Shown here piece after piece: positions 52,753 to 62,036 of a stretch of DNA of 64,000 bases (position 1 is its first letter; the number at the start of each line of letters is the position of its first letter). Made by a program: the position numbers and the translations under genes. The stretch is taken from NCBI RefSeq assembly GCF_000760595.1, contig NZ_BBNM01000011.1:1-64000 (forward strand), given 5' to 3'. The DNA is from Acinetobacter soli (GTDB taxonomy: Bacteria > Pseudomonadota > Gammaproteobacteria > Pseudomonadales > Moraxellaceae). The notes beneath the pieces are model-generated. The model was not told the origin of the DNA. It ran no database searches and saw only the letters and a list, made by a program, of their open reading frames with translations.

Positions 52753-53187
52753 TTATGGATTCATCAAATCGTTTTGCCTTGAAAAAAAATATTTGATGAG
52801 TTCAATGTGATAATTAAAAAAATCCTCTCTACTTAAGAACTGATCAGGTTTCTTAAGAGAGTTCACAAATAGTTGATAAATGGGATCATTTGGACGACTG
52901 GCATATAGAGAAAAATGTGCATGCATGGGTTCAATTACTTCATATTCAATCAAATGTTCTTTAATTGAAACATGAACGATTTCGACTTTATTCAGCGTAT
53001 AAATTGAAATAAAAGCTGTACCTGTAGCAGGCTGAGTTGTTTTATTATTCTGAAAGTAAAAACATCTGGCCTCTTGTGCCATTTGCAAAAAATCCCAACA
53101 GTTTTGCTTGGCATGCGCTTGTAAAATAACAAAGAAATAATGCATAAGCATCACATCACCAGATACGGTAATAGCGCCATATTCCAA
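52753..53187 (-). CDS. Hypothetical protein
   Basis: A 144-residue protein, soluble, with a beta-rich centre (TGTAFISIYTLNKVEIVHVS, KEHLIEYEVIEPMHAHFSL) and helical ends. It resembles small intracellular sensor folds but no family is recognised. Start uncertain; other Met codons occur at positions 13 and 15. Confidence 0.5.
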   Translation of the reverse strand: MEYGAITVSGDVMLMHYFFVILQAHAKQNCWDFLQMAQEARCFYFQNNKTTQPATGTAFISIYTLNKVEIVHVSIKEHLIEYEVIEPMHAHFSLYASRPNDPIYQLFVNSLKKPDQFLSREDFFNYHIELIKYFFSRQNDLMNP

Positions 53188-53393
53188 GTATTTTATTTTC
53201 TTGTAATGATCGATATAGGTTTTAGGTGGAAGATTGGTTTCCGGAGCACACTCGATCGTTAAGCGTTAATCACTCGCTAAAAACATGTAATCTTGTACAT
53301 TTATGGCAACAGTCAATGCCATTTTTATCGTTGAGTTTGCTAAAATTAGAGTTTGAATAATTATCACATAATAAACAATTCAAAGGCTTAAAA

Positions 53394-53705
53394 ATGAGCG
53401 GAAAATTTGAAGTAAAGGCCGGTCAACATCAGTTCTTATCGGGCCAGCAAGTCGTTGCTGATATCCCATATATACCAACCTTTAATAAAGATGGTTATAT
53501 TCTGGAGTTTGATGTCAGGCATAAGATTGATAACGAGCTTCTTGAGAAGGCACCAACTTACAGTTTAATTGACTCAAAAGGTACTGTACGTACGGGAGAC
53601 GTTCCAAAAGACGGTATAATCCGGATAACCTCAGCCGATAGAGAAGAAAAATATACCTTGATGGTGCATAAATATGATGCTGAGTCTACGGAGCAGAACG
53701 AATGA
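53394..53705 (+). CDS. Type VI-associated small protein, possibly VgrG-tail-like
   Basis: A 103-residue beta-rich protein. TYSLIDSKGTVRTGDVPKDG, then IIRITSADREEKYTLMVHKY, resembles the Ig-like tail that follows VgrG spikes ('L.D..G.v..G.td..G...'). It overlaps the next gene by 4 nt. A loading or adaptor domain for the toxin-like protein downstream is possible; no vgrG gene is adjacent. Confidence 0.5.
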   Translation: MSGKFEVKAGQHQFLSGQQVVADIPYIPTFNKDGYILEFDVRHKIDNELLEKAPTYSLIDSKGTVRTGDVPKDGIIRITSADREEKYTLMVHKYDAESTEQNE

Positions 53706-54346
53706 CGTATACAGCAAGATTAAAAGTCTTCTGCAATGATAAAAACATCTTATCTAACTTGAGATACAACTATAACAACACATCATCAAATTATACCCAT
53801 GGAGGAAAATTAGATTCCAACGGGTGTACCAAAGTTTATCAATGCAATAAGCTTGATCTTATCTTTGTAGAGCTGACATTTAATAATCATAAACTTGCAC
53901 GAATTCGAATACCAGCACTCGAAAATGGAGAGTTCAATCAATCGACATTTAAATTAAAATCAACAAGTGGAACAACAAAAAAGGCTGAGTCAAACAAAGT
54001 TCCTGTAAGAATTAAAAATGAACTCGAAATTGCCTTAGACAATTTAAACGGAACAGCAGTTTATTTTGGCAATAATTTTTTGATTCACGATGCCAATCTA
54101 CATACTGCATACATGCGTGAAATTAAAAAAATGAGTAATGGTTATCTAGAAGCCGTTAAGCAGGGCAAGATAAGCGTTAAAGAGGCTGCACTTGAAGCAA
54201 CAGAACTCAGCAATCAAATTTTAGATGCAACGCGTAAAAATAACTCAGCCTTTGGACTGGCCATCTCTCAAAAAGAAAAGGCTGCCGGAAAAACTCTAGA
54301 GCAAATTTTAGAATATTACGCAATGGAGATTAAAGATCCAAATTAA
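53702..54346 (+). pseudogene. Type VI effector-like protein, N-terminal part of a split gene
   Basis: A 214-residue protein. The end (HDANLHTAYMREIKKMSNGY, LEAVKQGKISVKEAALEATE, KAAGKTLEQILEYYA) is the helical segment that in related proteins continues directly into a glycine-zipper membrane domain. Here it stops at TAA (54344-54346) and the continuation appears at about 54410 in another frame. I read it as a broken gene; a functional shorter protein cannot be excluded. Confidence 0.6.
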
Positions 54347-54429
54347 TTCAAAGCACTTAGACCAAATTGTAGCGCAATAGACAAACACATTAAAAACTGC
54401 ATACAGTCAACTTTGATAAATTATCTGAA

Positions 54430-54807
54430 GTGGATAGGAATAGGGTTTATTACTGTGTCCTCAAGGGATCGGGAAAATCAAATAAATCGTTTAATGGAAA
54501 AATCAAATTGATGCGTGCATCTGGTCGTGTTCTGGTTGTTGTCTTATTTGCTTATGCCGGTTATGAAATTTATAACGCAGACAATAAAGAAAAGGAAATA
54601 TACAAACAAGGTGCCACATTGGGTGCGGGTATTGCTGGCGGTGCAGCGGGAGGAGCAATTGCAGGAGGGATCTGTGGGCCAGGTTCCCCTATTTGTTCGA
54701 CAGTAGGTGTCATCATTGGCGGAGCAATTGGCGGAATCACAGCGTATCAACTGGTCGAGGTATTTGACGAAAAACTTGAAGCTTTTACAAAATGGACCTT
54801 ATTTTAA
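54430..54807 (+). pseudogene. Type VI effector-like protein, C-terminal glycine-zipper part
   Basis: A 125-residue frame (GTG start). Codons just upstream still read NFDKLSEV in frame before a stop, so homology begins before any good start. VDRNRVYYCVLKGSGKSN, a membrane segment, then GATLGAGIAGGAAGGAIAGG and CGPGSPICSTVGVIIGGAIG form the glycine-zipper domain known from toxin-like proteins of Proteobacteria. Confidence 0.6.
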
Positions 54808-54822
54808 GTCTTGGAATTAAAT

Positions 54823-55200
54823 ATGTTTAATGTATTAAAAAAAATTTTTAGAAAAAAAGAGAATAATATTGAAATAAAAGAAACAAAAATCATTAGATTC
54901 GAGTTCGATAATGAAAGAATGATTGCTGAATATGACACGATAGACACACGGAAAATTTATTACAGAGACTTAAAATCTATATTCATTATTTTCTATGATG
55001 AATACTTGCCTATTCCATTGTGGAATTTTGTATCTGATGAGTATTATATTAGCATTTCAAATGATTATGCTACTGACATACAAAGCCTTATTGATATTCT
55101 ATCGAATCAGTTAGAAGGCTTTGATGAGCAATCTCATCAAGAAATCATAAATGCAATGGGTGCAACAAGTGGACTTTTTCACATATGGAGTAAAAGATAA
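54823..55200 (+). CDS. Possible immunity protein
   Basis: A 125-residue protein from MFNVLKKIFRKKEN. A basic start is followed by strand-rich FEFDNERMIAEYDTIDTRKI, then PLWNFVSDEYYISIS and an acidic helical end (ILSNQLEGFDEQSHQEIINA). Small acidic cytosolic proteins directly behind toxin genes are often immunity factors. Assignment by position only. Confidence 0.5.
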   Translation: MFNVLKKIFRKKENNIEIKETKIIRFEFDNERMIAEYDTIDTRKIYYRDLKSIFIIFYDEYLPIPLWNFVSDEYYISISNDYATDIQSLIDILSNQLEGFDEQSHQEIINAMGATSGLFHIWSKR

Positions 55201-55802
55201 TAAAAAGTTGAATAGCATTTTAATTTTTTTTGAAATAACTTATTTTAATAAACCTAGATCTAATTGATAGGCTTTATCATCAAAAAAATATTTGTGGATG
55301 AGATTTCCTTAAAACACTAAAAATTATATATAAATATATAGTTGATTTAATTCAGTAAAATTATCTAACATAGCTATATATATGAACTTCATGATCAACT
55401 TCATAAAAATACTAAGTTTCATTTTTTATTTTACATAACATCTTACTTAAAAGTTGATAATGCATAATCACTTAGTACTATTGAACATCACTGCTCGAGT
55501 TTGAGATTTAGATTAGTAGATTAAACAATCGCTACATCCCCTTATTTTTTGAAGTCACTTTATTTTAAGACTTAATTTAATTTAAATTTAAGTGATCCAA
55601 ATTGACTATTCTTATAAAAGTGTGACTTTATTATCGATTAAACAAATTAACCGTAAAACATTAACCAATTATTTAAATAAAAAATTAATGAGATTTTAGT
55701 CACATATTATTCAATTTTTTTTCTAAAATTAATTTTTATATTGTTTTTAAATAAAATTTACTGTATCTCTAATATTAACTATTTAATAAATAGGTATATA
55801 AA
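55201..55802. other. AT-rich intergenic region, no gene seen
   Basis: About 600 bases of very high AT content between the effector-like locus and the fimbrial region. No ORF with a ribosome site, tRNA or clear repeat was found. A promoter for the 55803 gene is likely near its right end. Confidence 0.5.
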
Positions 55803-56093
55803 ATGAAAAATAATATATTTAAATTTATGATCATAGTGGTAACTTCTATTTCACCACTATTGTGTCATGCAGATAACACAATAACATTTAAAGGAAATAT
55901 TGTTGAAGACACATGCTCTACATCAAATATTGAAAAAGAGTGTACTCAAATCAATACTCTCAATATAACTATCGATACTCAATTTTTAAATCAAGACAAT
56001 ATTTTAAACTTGGCAGAACATACTGAAAAAATGGATACAAGTATTGAAACAATAACTGCTAATAAAAAAGTAGTAGTTCTAAGTTATCACTAA
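55803..56093 (+). CDS. Short secreted pilin-like protein
   Basis: A 96-residue protein. Signal peptide MKNNIFKFMIIVVTSISPLL, cleavage likely after CHA. The mature start (DNTITFKGNIVEDTCSTSNI) copies the first strand of fimbrial subunits ('ITI.G.V.D.TC'), with two further cysteines, and ends VVVLSYH like a pilin's last strand. The middle is much shorter than a normal subunit (about 160). It could be a degenerate pilin or a small accessory subunit. Confidence 0.6.
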   Translation: MKNNIFKFMIIVVTSISPLLCHADNTITFKGNIVEDTCSTSNIEKECTQINTLNITIDTQFLNQDNILNLAEHTEKMDTSIETITANKKVVVLSYH

Positions 56094-56420
56094 AATGATT
56101 AGTCTAGGTTTGTAGCTCTTGGTGAAGTGCTCAACACATGAATCATTAAAAATTGTTTGTAGTTCAATCAAAACGATAAATAATTCCACTTTTCTTGTGA
56201 AAAATGATAAATTTGTCACATTTTTTCAAAAAATAGATAATTTTTCTTGTATAATTTTAAAATATATCTTGTTTCTGTCATTTTTGTATGTAGTTTTCCT
56301 ACATATTAATTAAAATCTAAATATTATTTCAAAACATATAGTTAGATCAAGGTTAAAATACTCAAGTTAAATCAAAAAGTATCAGTATTCTGCTTTCCAC
56401 CTAAAATAGTGTGACATAGT

Positions 56421-56487
56421 TTGCATTTTGTTAAAAAAGTGTTATTATCATCGCATTACTTTTCAGAATTCTAACCTCTGGAAAAGT
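56421..56487 (+). promoter_or_regulatory. Fimbrial promoter and 5' leader hairpin
   Basis: TTGCAT (56421-56426), a 16-bp spacer and TATTAT (56443-56448) form a good sigma-70 promoter. The transcript would start with a hairpin ACTTTTCaga...TctGGAAAAGT (56458-56487), which could stabilise the abundant pilin mRNA. Confidence 0.6.
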
Positions 56488-56528
56488 AAGAGATTAAACT
56501 TTTATCCAGACTTTTTTGAGAAAACACT

Positions 56529-57062
56529 ATGAAAAAACTTGCCTTAATCGCTGCTCTTTCGGTTGTAGGGATTGCGAATGCTCAAGCGGCTGATGGTACA
56601 ATTACAATTAATGGCTTAGTAACAGATAAAACTTGTAATATCGTAACACCTGCTGGTAAAGACTTTACAGTTACTCTTCCAACTGTTTCTAAACAAACTT
56701 TAGCAGCTGCCGGAAATGTTGCTGGTCGTACTCCTTTCCAAATCAAGTTAGCTAACTGTTCAGAAGGTAAAGTCGCAACTTATTTTGAACCTGGTGCAAC
56801 TGTTGACTTTAATACTGGTCGTTTACTTAACCAAGATGCTACTGGCGCTAAAAACGTTAATGTTCAACTTTTAGGTAACAATAACCAAGTAATTCCAGTT
56901 CTTGCTGCTGGTGCAAACGGTGCTCAAGCTAACTCACAATGGGTTGACGTAGCTGCAGCAGGTAGCGCAGATCTTAACTATTATGCTGAATACTATGCAA
57001 CTGGTGCTTCTACTGCTGGTAAAGTGAACACTTCTGTTCAATATACAATTATCTATCAATAA
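56529..57062 (+). CDS. Major fimbrial subunit, chaperone-usher pilin
   Basis: A 177-residue protein. Signal peptide MKKLALIAALSVVGIANAQA; the mature part begins ADGTITINGLVTDKTC. Two cysteines (Cys36 and Cys76 region, IKLANCSEG) make the conserved disulfide. The C-terminus VQYTIIYQ is the beta-strand given to the chaperone and then to the next subunit. First gene of the pilus operon, with a strong promoter and leader hairpin. Confidence 0.9.
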   Translation: MKKLALIAALSVVGIANAQAADGTITINGLVTDKTCNIVTPAGKDFTVTLPTVSKQTLAAAGNVAGRTPFQIKLANCSEGKVATYFEPGATVDFNTGRLLNQDATGAKNVNVQLLGNNNQVIPVLAAGANGAQANSQWVDVAAAGSADLNYYAEYYATGASTAGKVNTSVQYTIIYQ

Positions 57063-57147
57063 TTGATGGTCGATAGGGTTTCTATATACGTATAGAAATC
57101 CTATTTTGAGTAGCAATTTACTAAACTTCATTGGCTGAGAATCTGAA

Positions 57148-57882
57148 ATGAAATTGAACAATTATAATTTTTTGTTAGGTTTGACATTTGCTTCGGCGTT
57201 AGTTGTACCTGTCACTCATGCAGAAATTGTAATTCATGGTACTCGAGTAATTTATCCGTCAGATGCTCGTGAAGTGACGCTACAAGTTAGCAATAACGGT
57301 TCAAAACCATCACTGGTTCAGGCTTGGATTGACGAAGGTGATGCAAAAAGTACTCCTGACCAATCAAAAGTTCCTTTTATGATTGCTCCTCCAATTTCTC
57401 GTGTTGAAGCCACCAAAAGCCAGACTTTTCGTATTACGGCACTTCCCACTGCTTCTCAATTAAATCAAAAGCAAGAAACAGTTTTATGGTTGAACGTTTT
57501 GGATATTCCACCAAGACCGACATCAAAAAGTGCAGATACAATACCCGATAATTTTCTGCAATTAGCCATTCGTTCACGTATCAAGTTCTTTTATCGTCCT
57601 GCTTCGATTAAAGATGACGCGAATTTAGCAGCAGATAAACTTCAATGGGCTAAATCTGGCCAAAATTTAGTGGTGAAAAATCCTACACCTTTTCATATCA
57701 CAATGACTTCTATTTTTCAGAAAGTTGGCGATAAAAAAGTTGATTTATTACCTGAAGGGCTAATGGTTAAGCCTTTCTCTGATGCATCCGTTCAGCTTAA
57801 GAATGGCAATGTTCAGGATATGAGTTTTATTAATGTGAATGACTACGGTGGTCGAGTAGAACACACAATAAAACTTCAATAA
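57148..57882 (+). CDS. Periplasmic fimbrial chaperone, PapD family
   Basis: A 244-residue protein with signal peptide ending at THA. Mature motifs: IVIHGTRVIYPSDAREVTLQ, KVPFMIAPPISRVEATKSQT and ETVLWLNVLDIPP, with LRI-type FRITALP. RSRIKFFYRP is the conserved second-half signature. It binds pilin subunits by donor-strand complementation and delivers them to the usher. Confidence 0.93.
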   Translation: MKLNNYNFLLGLTFASALVVPVTHAEIVIHGTRVIYPSDAREVTLQVSNNGSKPSLVQAWIDEGDAKSTPDQSKVPFMIAPPISRVEATKSQTFRITALPTASQLNQKQETVLWLNVLDIPPRPTSKSADTIPDNFLQLAIRSRIKFFYRPASIKDDANLAADKLQWAKSGQNLVVKNPTPFHITMTSIFQKVGDKKVDLLPEGLMVKPFSDASVQLKNGNVQDMSFINVNDYGGRVEHTIKLQ

Positions 57883-57940
57883 TCAGATTTATATTTTTAA
57901 CAAATTTAAGCACCTATTATGTGAGTAGGCGGACTTAGCT

Positions 57941-60502
57941 ATGCCAAAAAAACGGCAAGAACCTTATAAATTATTAAAACGCCATATTTTTTATTATTTG
58001 GCTTCTGGCGTTGTTACAATGACAATGCCTGTATTCGTGCACGCTGAAGAAACAGCCGCTAGTGCTCCTGTCGAAGCTGAGTTTGATTCTGCTTTTTTAA
58101 TTGGCGATGCCAAAAAAGTTGATATTTCTCGTTTTAAATATGGTAATCCCGTTTTACCTGGCGAATATAATGTTGACGTGTATGTAAATGGTCAATGGTT
58201 TGGTAAACGTCGAATGGTATTTAAAGCATTAGATTCGACACAACAAAATGCTATGACCTGCTTCACAGGAATGAATCTTCTAGAATATGGTGTAAAACAA
58301 GAGATTTTGTCTAAGCACGGTCCAGTTCAAAAAGAAAATAATACGTGTTACAAAATAGAAGATTGGGTAGAAAATGCATTTTATGAGTTTGATAATTCTC
58401 GCTTACGTGTAGATATCTCAATTCCTCAAGTTGCATTACAAAAAAATGCTCAAGGTTATGTCGATCCAAGTGTATGGGATCGCGGTATCAATGCTGGCTT
58501 TTTATCTTACAATGGTAGTGCTTATAAAACATTTACTAACTCTAACAATAGAAGTGAAACATCCAATGCCTTCATGGGGATTACAGCTGGACTAAATTTA
58601 GGTGGCTGGCAATTACGTCATAATGGTCAGTGGCAATGGCAAGATACTCCTGCTGAAAATCAGTCTAAATCAAGTTACGAAGAAACCAGCACCTATTTAC
58701 AACGGGCATTTCCTAAATATCGTGGTGTTTTAACACTCGGTGATAGCTTTACTAACGGTGAAGTATTTGACTCTTATGGCTATCGTGGTATCGATTTTTC
58801 AAGTGATGATCGAATGTTACCAAATAGTATGTTGGGGTATGCTCCACGTATTCGTGGAAATGCCAAAACAAATGCAAAAGTGGAAGTTCGTCAACAAGGT
58901 CAGCTGATTTACCAAACAACTGTAGCACCAGGTAACTTTGAAATTAACGATCTATACCCTACTGGTTTTGGTGGAGAAATTGAGGTTACTGTTATTGAGG
59001 CAAATGGTGAAATACAAAAATTTGCCGTGCCTTATGCATCCGTTGTACAGATGCTACGCCCTGGTGTAAATCGTTATTCATTAACAATTGGTCAATTCCG
59101 TGATAATGATATTGATATCAATCCTTGGATAGTTCAAGGTAAATATCAACAAGGAATTAACAACTACTTAACTGGTTATACTGGAATTCAAGCTTCTGAA
59201 AACTATACAGCCTTATTGCTAGGTGCTGCTTTTGCAACCCCTATTGGTGCTGTTGCATTTGACGTTACCCACTCTGAAGCAGACTTCGAAAAACAAGCTT
59301 CTCAATCAGGTCAAAGTTTCCGTTTAAGTTATAGTAAGTTAATTTCTCCAACCAATACAAACTTAACACTTGCAGCTTATCGCTACTCAACAGAAAACTT
59401 CTATAAATTACGTGATGCTCTGCTGATTCGTGATTTAGAAGATAAAGGGATCAATACTTACGCTGCTGGTCGCCAACGCAGTGAATTCCAAATCACCTTA
59501 AACCAGGGTCTTCCTGAGGGTTGGGGTAACTTCTACATGGTAGGTTCATGGGTCGATTATTGGAACCGTAGTGAAACGACTAAACAATATCAAGTTGGTT
59601 ATAGCAATAATTACCATGGTTTAACTTATGGCCTATCTGCAATTAACCGTCAAGTTGAATATGGTTCAAACACTCAATCGCGTGATACGCAGTACTTGAT
59701 GACACTATCATTCCCAATGAATTTTAAAAGGAATTCAGTCAATGTCAACATTACTGCATCTGAAGATAGTCGTACAGTGGGTGCAAGTGGTACGGTGGGT
59801 GATCGCTTTAGCTATGGTGCTTCTATGTCGCATCAAGACTATACAAATCCATCGTTTAACGTAAATGGTCGTTATCGTACTAACTATGCAACTGTTGGTG
59901 GTTCTTATAGCGTAGCTGACTCTTATCAACAAGCGATGATGAGCTTAAGCGGTAGTGTTGTTGCACATTCAGAAGGTGTTTTGTTTGGCCCTGAACAAGG
60001 ACAAACGATGGTACTTGTTCACGCACCTGAAGCAGCAGGAGCAAAAGTGAGTAATACGGTTGGTCTAAGTATCAATAAAGCGGGTTATGCTGTAGTGCCA
60101 TATGTTACTCCTTATCGTCTTAATGACATTACGCTTGACCCTCAAGAAATGTCGAGCAAAGTAGAACTTGAAGAAACGAGTCAACGAATTGCACCGTTTG
60201 CTGGTGCAATTGCTAAAGTGGACTTTGCAACCAAAACGGGTTATGCAGTTTATATTAATACTAAAACTGTAGATGGCAACAGCTTACCGTTTGCAGCACA
60301 AGTCTTTAATCCAAAAGACGAAGCTGTGGGTATTGTTGCACAAGGTAGTATGATTTACTTACGTACTCCACAAGCTCAAGATCGCCTCTATGTAAAATGG
60401 GGTGATGAAAGCAATGAGCGTTGTTCGGTTGAGTATAATGTGAGTAACCAGTTGCAAAATAAGCAACAAAGCGTGGTAATGACTGAGGCTGTCTGCAAAT
60501 GA
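57941..60502 (+). CDS. Outer-membrane fimbrial usher, FimD/PapC family
   Basis: An 853-residue protein with an extended signal (about 38 residues). Domain order: N-terminal chaperone-binding domain (FDSAFLIGDAKKVDISRFKY, PGEYNVDVYVNG), 24-strand barrel with plug (KVEVRQQGQLIYQTTVAPGN, FEINDLYPTGFGGEIEVTVI), and C-terminal domains ending with Cys pair (ERCSVEYNV ... VCK). It forms the secretion pore and assembly platform. It overlaps the adhesin gene by 4 nt. Confidence 0.95.
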   Translation: MPKKRQEPYKLLKRHIFYYLASGVVTMTMPVFVHAEETAASAPVEAEFDSAFLIGDAKKVDISRFKYGNPVLPGEYNVDVYVNGQWFGKRRMVFKALDSTQQNAMTCFTGMNLLEYGVKQEILSKHGPVQKENNTCYKIEDWVENAFYEFDNSRLRVDISIPQVALQKNAQGYVDPSVWDRGINAGFLSYNGSAYKTFTNSNNRSETSNAFMGITAGLNLGGWQLRHNGQWQWQDTPAENQSKSSYEETSTYLQRAFPKYRGVLTLGDSFTNGEVFDSYGYRGIDFSSDDRMLPNSMLGYAPRIRGNAKTNAKVEVRQQGQLIYQTTVAPGNFEINDLYPTGFGGEIEVTVIEANGEIQKFAVPYASVVQMLRPGVNRYSLTIGQFRDNDIDINPWIVQGKYQQGINNYLTGYTGIQASENYTALLLGAAFATPIGAVAFDVTHSEADFEKQASQSGQSFRLSYSKLISPTNTNLTLAAYRYSTENFYKLRDALLIRDLEDKGINTYAAGRQRSEFQITLNQGLPEGWGNFYMVGSWVDYWNRSETTKQYQVGYSNNYHGLTYGLSAINRQVEYGSNTQSRDTQYLMTLSFPMNFKRNSVNVNITASEDSRTVGASGTVGDRFSYGASMSHQDYTNPSFNVNGRYRTNYATVGGSYSVADSYQQAMMSLSGSVVAHSEGVLFGPEQGQTMVLVHAPEAAGAKVSNTVGLSINKAGYAVVPYVTPYRLNDITLDPQEMSSKVELEETSQRIAPFAGAIAKVDFATKTGYAVYINTKTVDGNSLPFAAQVFNPKDEAVGIVAQGSMIYLRTPQAQDRLYVKWGDESNERCSVEYNVSNQLQNKQQSVVMTEAVCK

Positions 60503-61515
60503 AAAGAATATTATTAACGGGTGCTCTATTTACCGCTGGTCTTGGAGTGTATGGTGAAGCTAATGCATACTGTACACTTAGTTCTGGTTTTACAACTGTT
60601 GATATTTCAATGGCTGTTGGCCGAGTCGTAGTACGTCCAAGTGACGCGGTTGGTAAAGTTCTAACAAAAGCCACTTTTCCTATTAATTCAAATGGTTCAA
60701 CAGTACGTTGTACTTCATATAGCGATACCATTACAGCTTCCTTGACTCAAAACTATCCTTTAAGTCCTCTAGGAAATAGTATTTATTCTACAAATATTCC
60801 TGGTATCGGTATCCGTTTATATCGTGAAGCTGAAAATGCGAGTAACTTTTCTGGATACTATCCATATACCCGTAATTTGACTCCTGGAACTACTTATAAC
60901 CTTGCTCAAGGTTATTTTGTTGTTGAGATCGTAAAAACTGCTACTCAGACAGGTTCTGGTACTTTGGTTCCAGGTTTATATAGTCGTTATTACGTTAATG
61001 GCAATACGAATCGCCCTTTTTTAACAAGCACTGTGTATGGCAATGCAATTACTATTGCTTCATCTTCATGTGAAATCCAAGGTAATATCAATAAAGTTGT
61101 ACAGCTTCCTACAGTTACAAAGACTGGTTTCAAAGGTATTGGTTCAACTCAAGGTGAACAAACATTTGATATGAATATTCTATGTAATGGTGGTATTAAT
61201 CCTACTGGTTACGAAGAGAAAAATCTGATTAGTTTAACTTATGACTATACTCAAGATGGAACAAATAATCAGGTTTTAACAAATACTGCCGCTGCTTCTG
61301 AGAAAGCAAATGGTGTAGGTGTTCAATTACTGTGGAACTATCAAAATAAAAATCAAGTTATTAAAAAAGGTGATAAATTAGCACTAGGTACTTTGTCTTC
61401 TAACCAAACACTTCAATATAACGTACCAATGACTGCTCGCTATTATCAAACAGCAACAAATGTGACTGCTGGCAAAGTTCGTGCAATGGCAACTGTAACG
61501 ATCGAATATGATTAA
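60499..61515 (+). CDS. Fimbrial tip adhesin, two-domain
   Basis: A 338-residue protein. Signal peptide ends at NA before YCTLSSGFTTVDI. Residues 25-185 form a presumed receptor-binding domain. Residues 190-338 form a pilin domain (SSCEIQGNINKVVQLPTVTK, FDMNILCNG) ending in RAMATVTIEYD, the donor-strand signature. The length and two-domain layout are those of tip adhesins; ligand unknown. Confidence 0.85.
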   Translation: MKRILLTGALFTAGLGVYGEANAYCTLSSGFTTVDISMAVGRVVVRPSDAVGKVLTKATFPINSNGSTVRCTSYSDTITASLTQNYPLSPLGNSIYSTNIPGIGIRLYREAENASNFSGYYPYTRNLTPGTTYNLAQGYFVVEIVKTATQTGSGTLVPGLYSRYYVNGNTNRPFLTSTVYGNAITIASSSCEIQGNINKVVQLPTVTKTGFKGIGSTQGEQTFDMNILCNGGINPTGYEEKNLISLTYDYTQDGTNNQVLTNTAAASEKANGVGVQLLWNYQNKNQVIKKGDKLALGTLSSNQTLQYNVPMTARYYQTATNVTAGKVRAMATVTIEYD

Positions 61516-61750
61516 TCATATTTGATCGTTCCTTGTGAAGTAAAACTATAAAAATCAAGTGTAAATTTGACTTTATCAAAACTTTCTAAATTTTATATTA
61601 GTTAGGAATTATTATAAAAAAATGAGTATATTTAGTATTAATATAAATATGTTCATACGAGTAGTAAACTTAACTGATATTAATTTAATTCTTATAATTT
61701 ATCTATTAAAGTATCAGCATATAGCACATTAAAATTTCTAGATGATGAAC

Positions 61751-61804
61751 AATGAGCATCCAATTAGAAATGAGCATCCAATTAGAAATGAGCATCTAAT
61801 TAGA
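61751..61804 (+). repeat. Three tandem 18-bp repeats and hairpin after the fimbrial operon
   Basis: AATGAGCATCCAATTAGA occurs three times in a row, the third copy with one change (C to T). The last copy's GAGCATC pairs with GATGCTC at 61808-61814, making a possible terminator of the fimbrial operon. The rest of 61516-61941 holds no gene. Confidence 0.65.
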
Positions 61805-61889
61805 TTTGATGCTCTCTTCTTAGTTGAATTTATTGTTTATTTCTGCAATTTTGTTGTCATTTTAATCAAAATCACAAACGCCAGACAAT

Positions 61890-61932
61890 AAAAAAAGGGC
61901 TTACAAGTCATTGAAATTGCTTGTAAACCCTT
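61890..61932 (-). terminator. tRNA-Val terminator
   Basis: Minus-strand imperfect stem AAGGGTTTACAAG/CTTGTAAGCCCTT followed by seven T, directly after the tRNA. Confidence 0.75.
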
Positions 61933-61941
61933 GTTTTATCT

Positions 61942-62019
61942 TGGTAGGCATATCCAGACTCGAACTGGAGACCTCTACGATGTCAACGTAGCGCTCTAAC
62001 CAACTGAGCTATACGCCTA
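61942..62019 (-). tRNA. tRNA-Val(GAC)
   Basis: A full cloverleaf on the minus strand: acceptor TAGGCGT/ATGCCTA, D-arm AGCTC...GAGC, anticodon arm CTACG-TTGACAT-CGTAG with anticodon GAC, T-arm with GTTCGAGTC, encoded CCA. It decodes GUC valine codons. Confidence 0.95.
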
Positions 62020-62036
62020 AGTGGTTGCAATAATAT

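Noticed and set aside
52569..62019. Genomic island bounded by tRNA-Val direct repeats
   Set aside because: The fragment and the tRNA are in opposite orientation and no integrase lies between them, so they are not a simple att pair.
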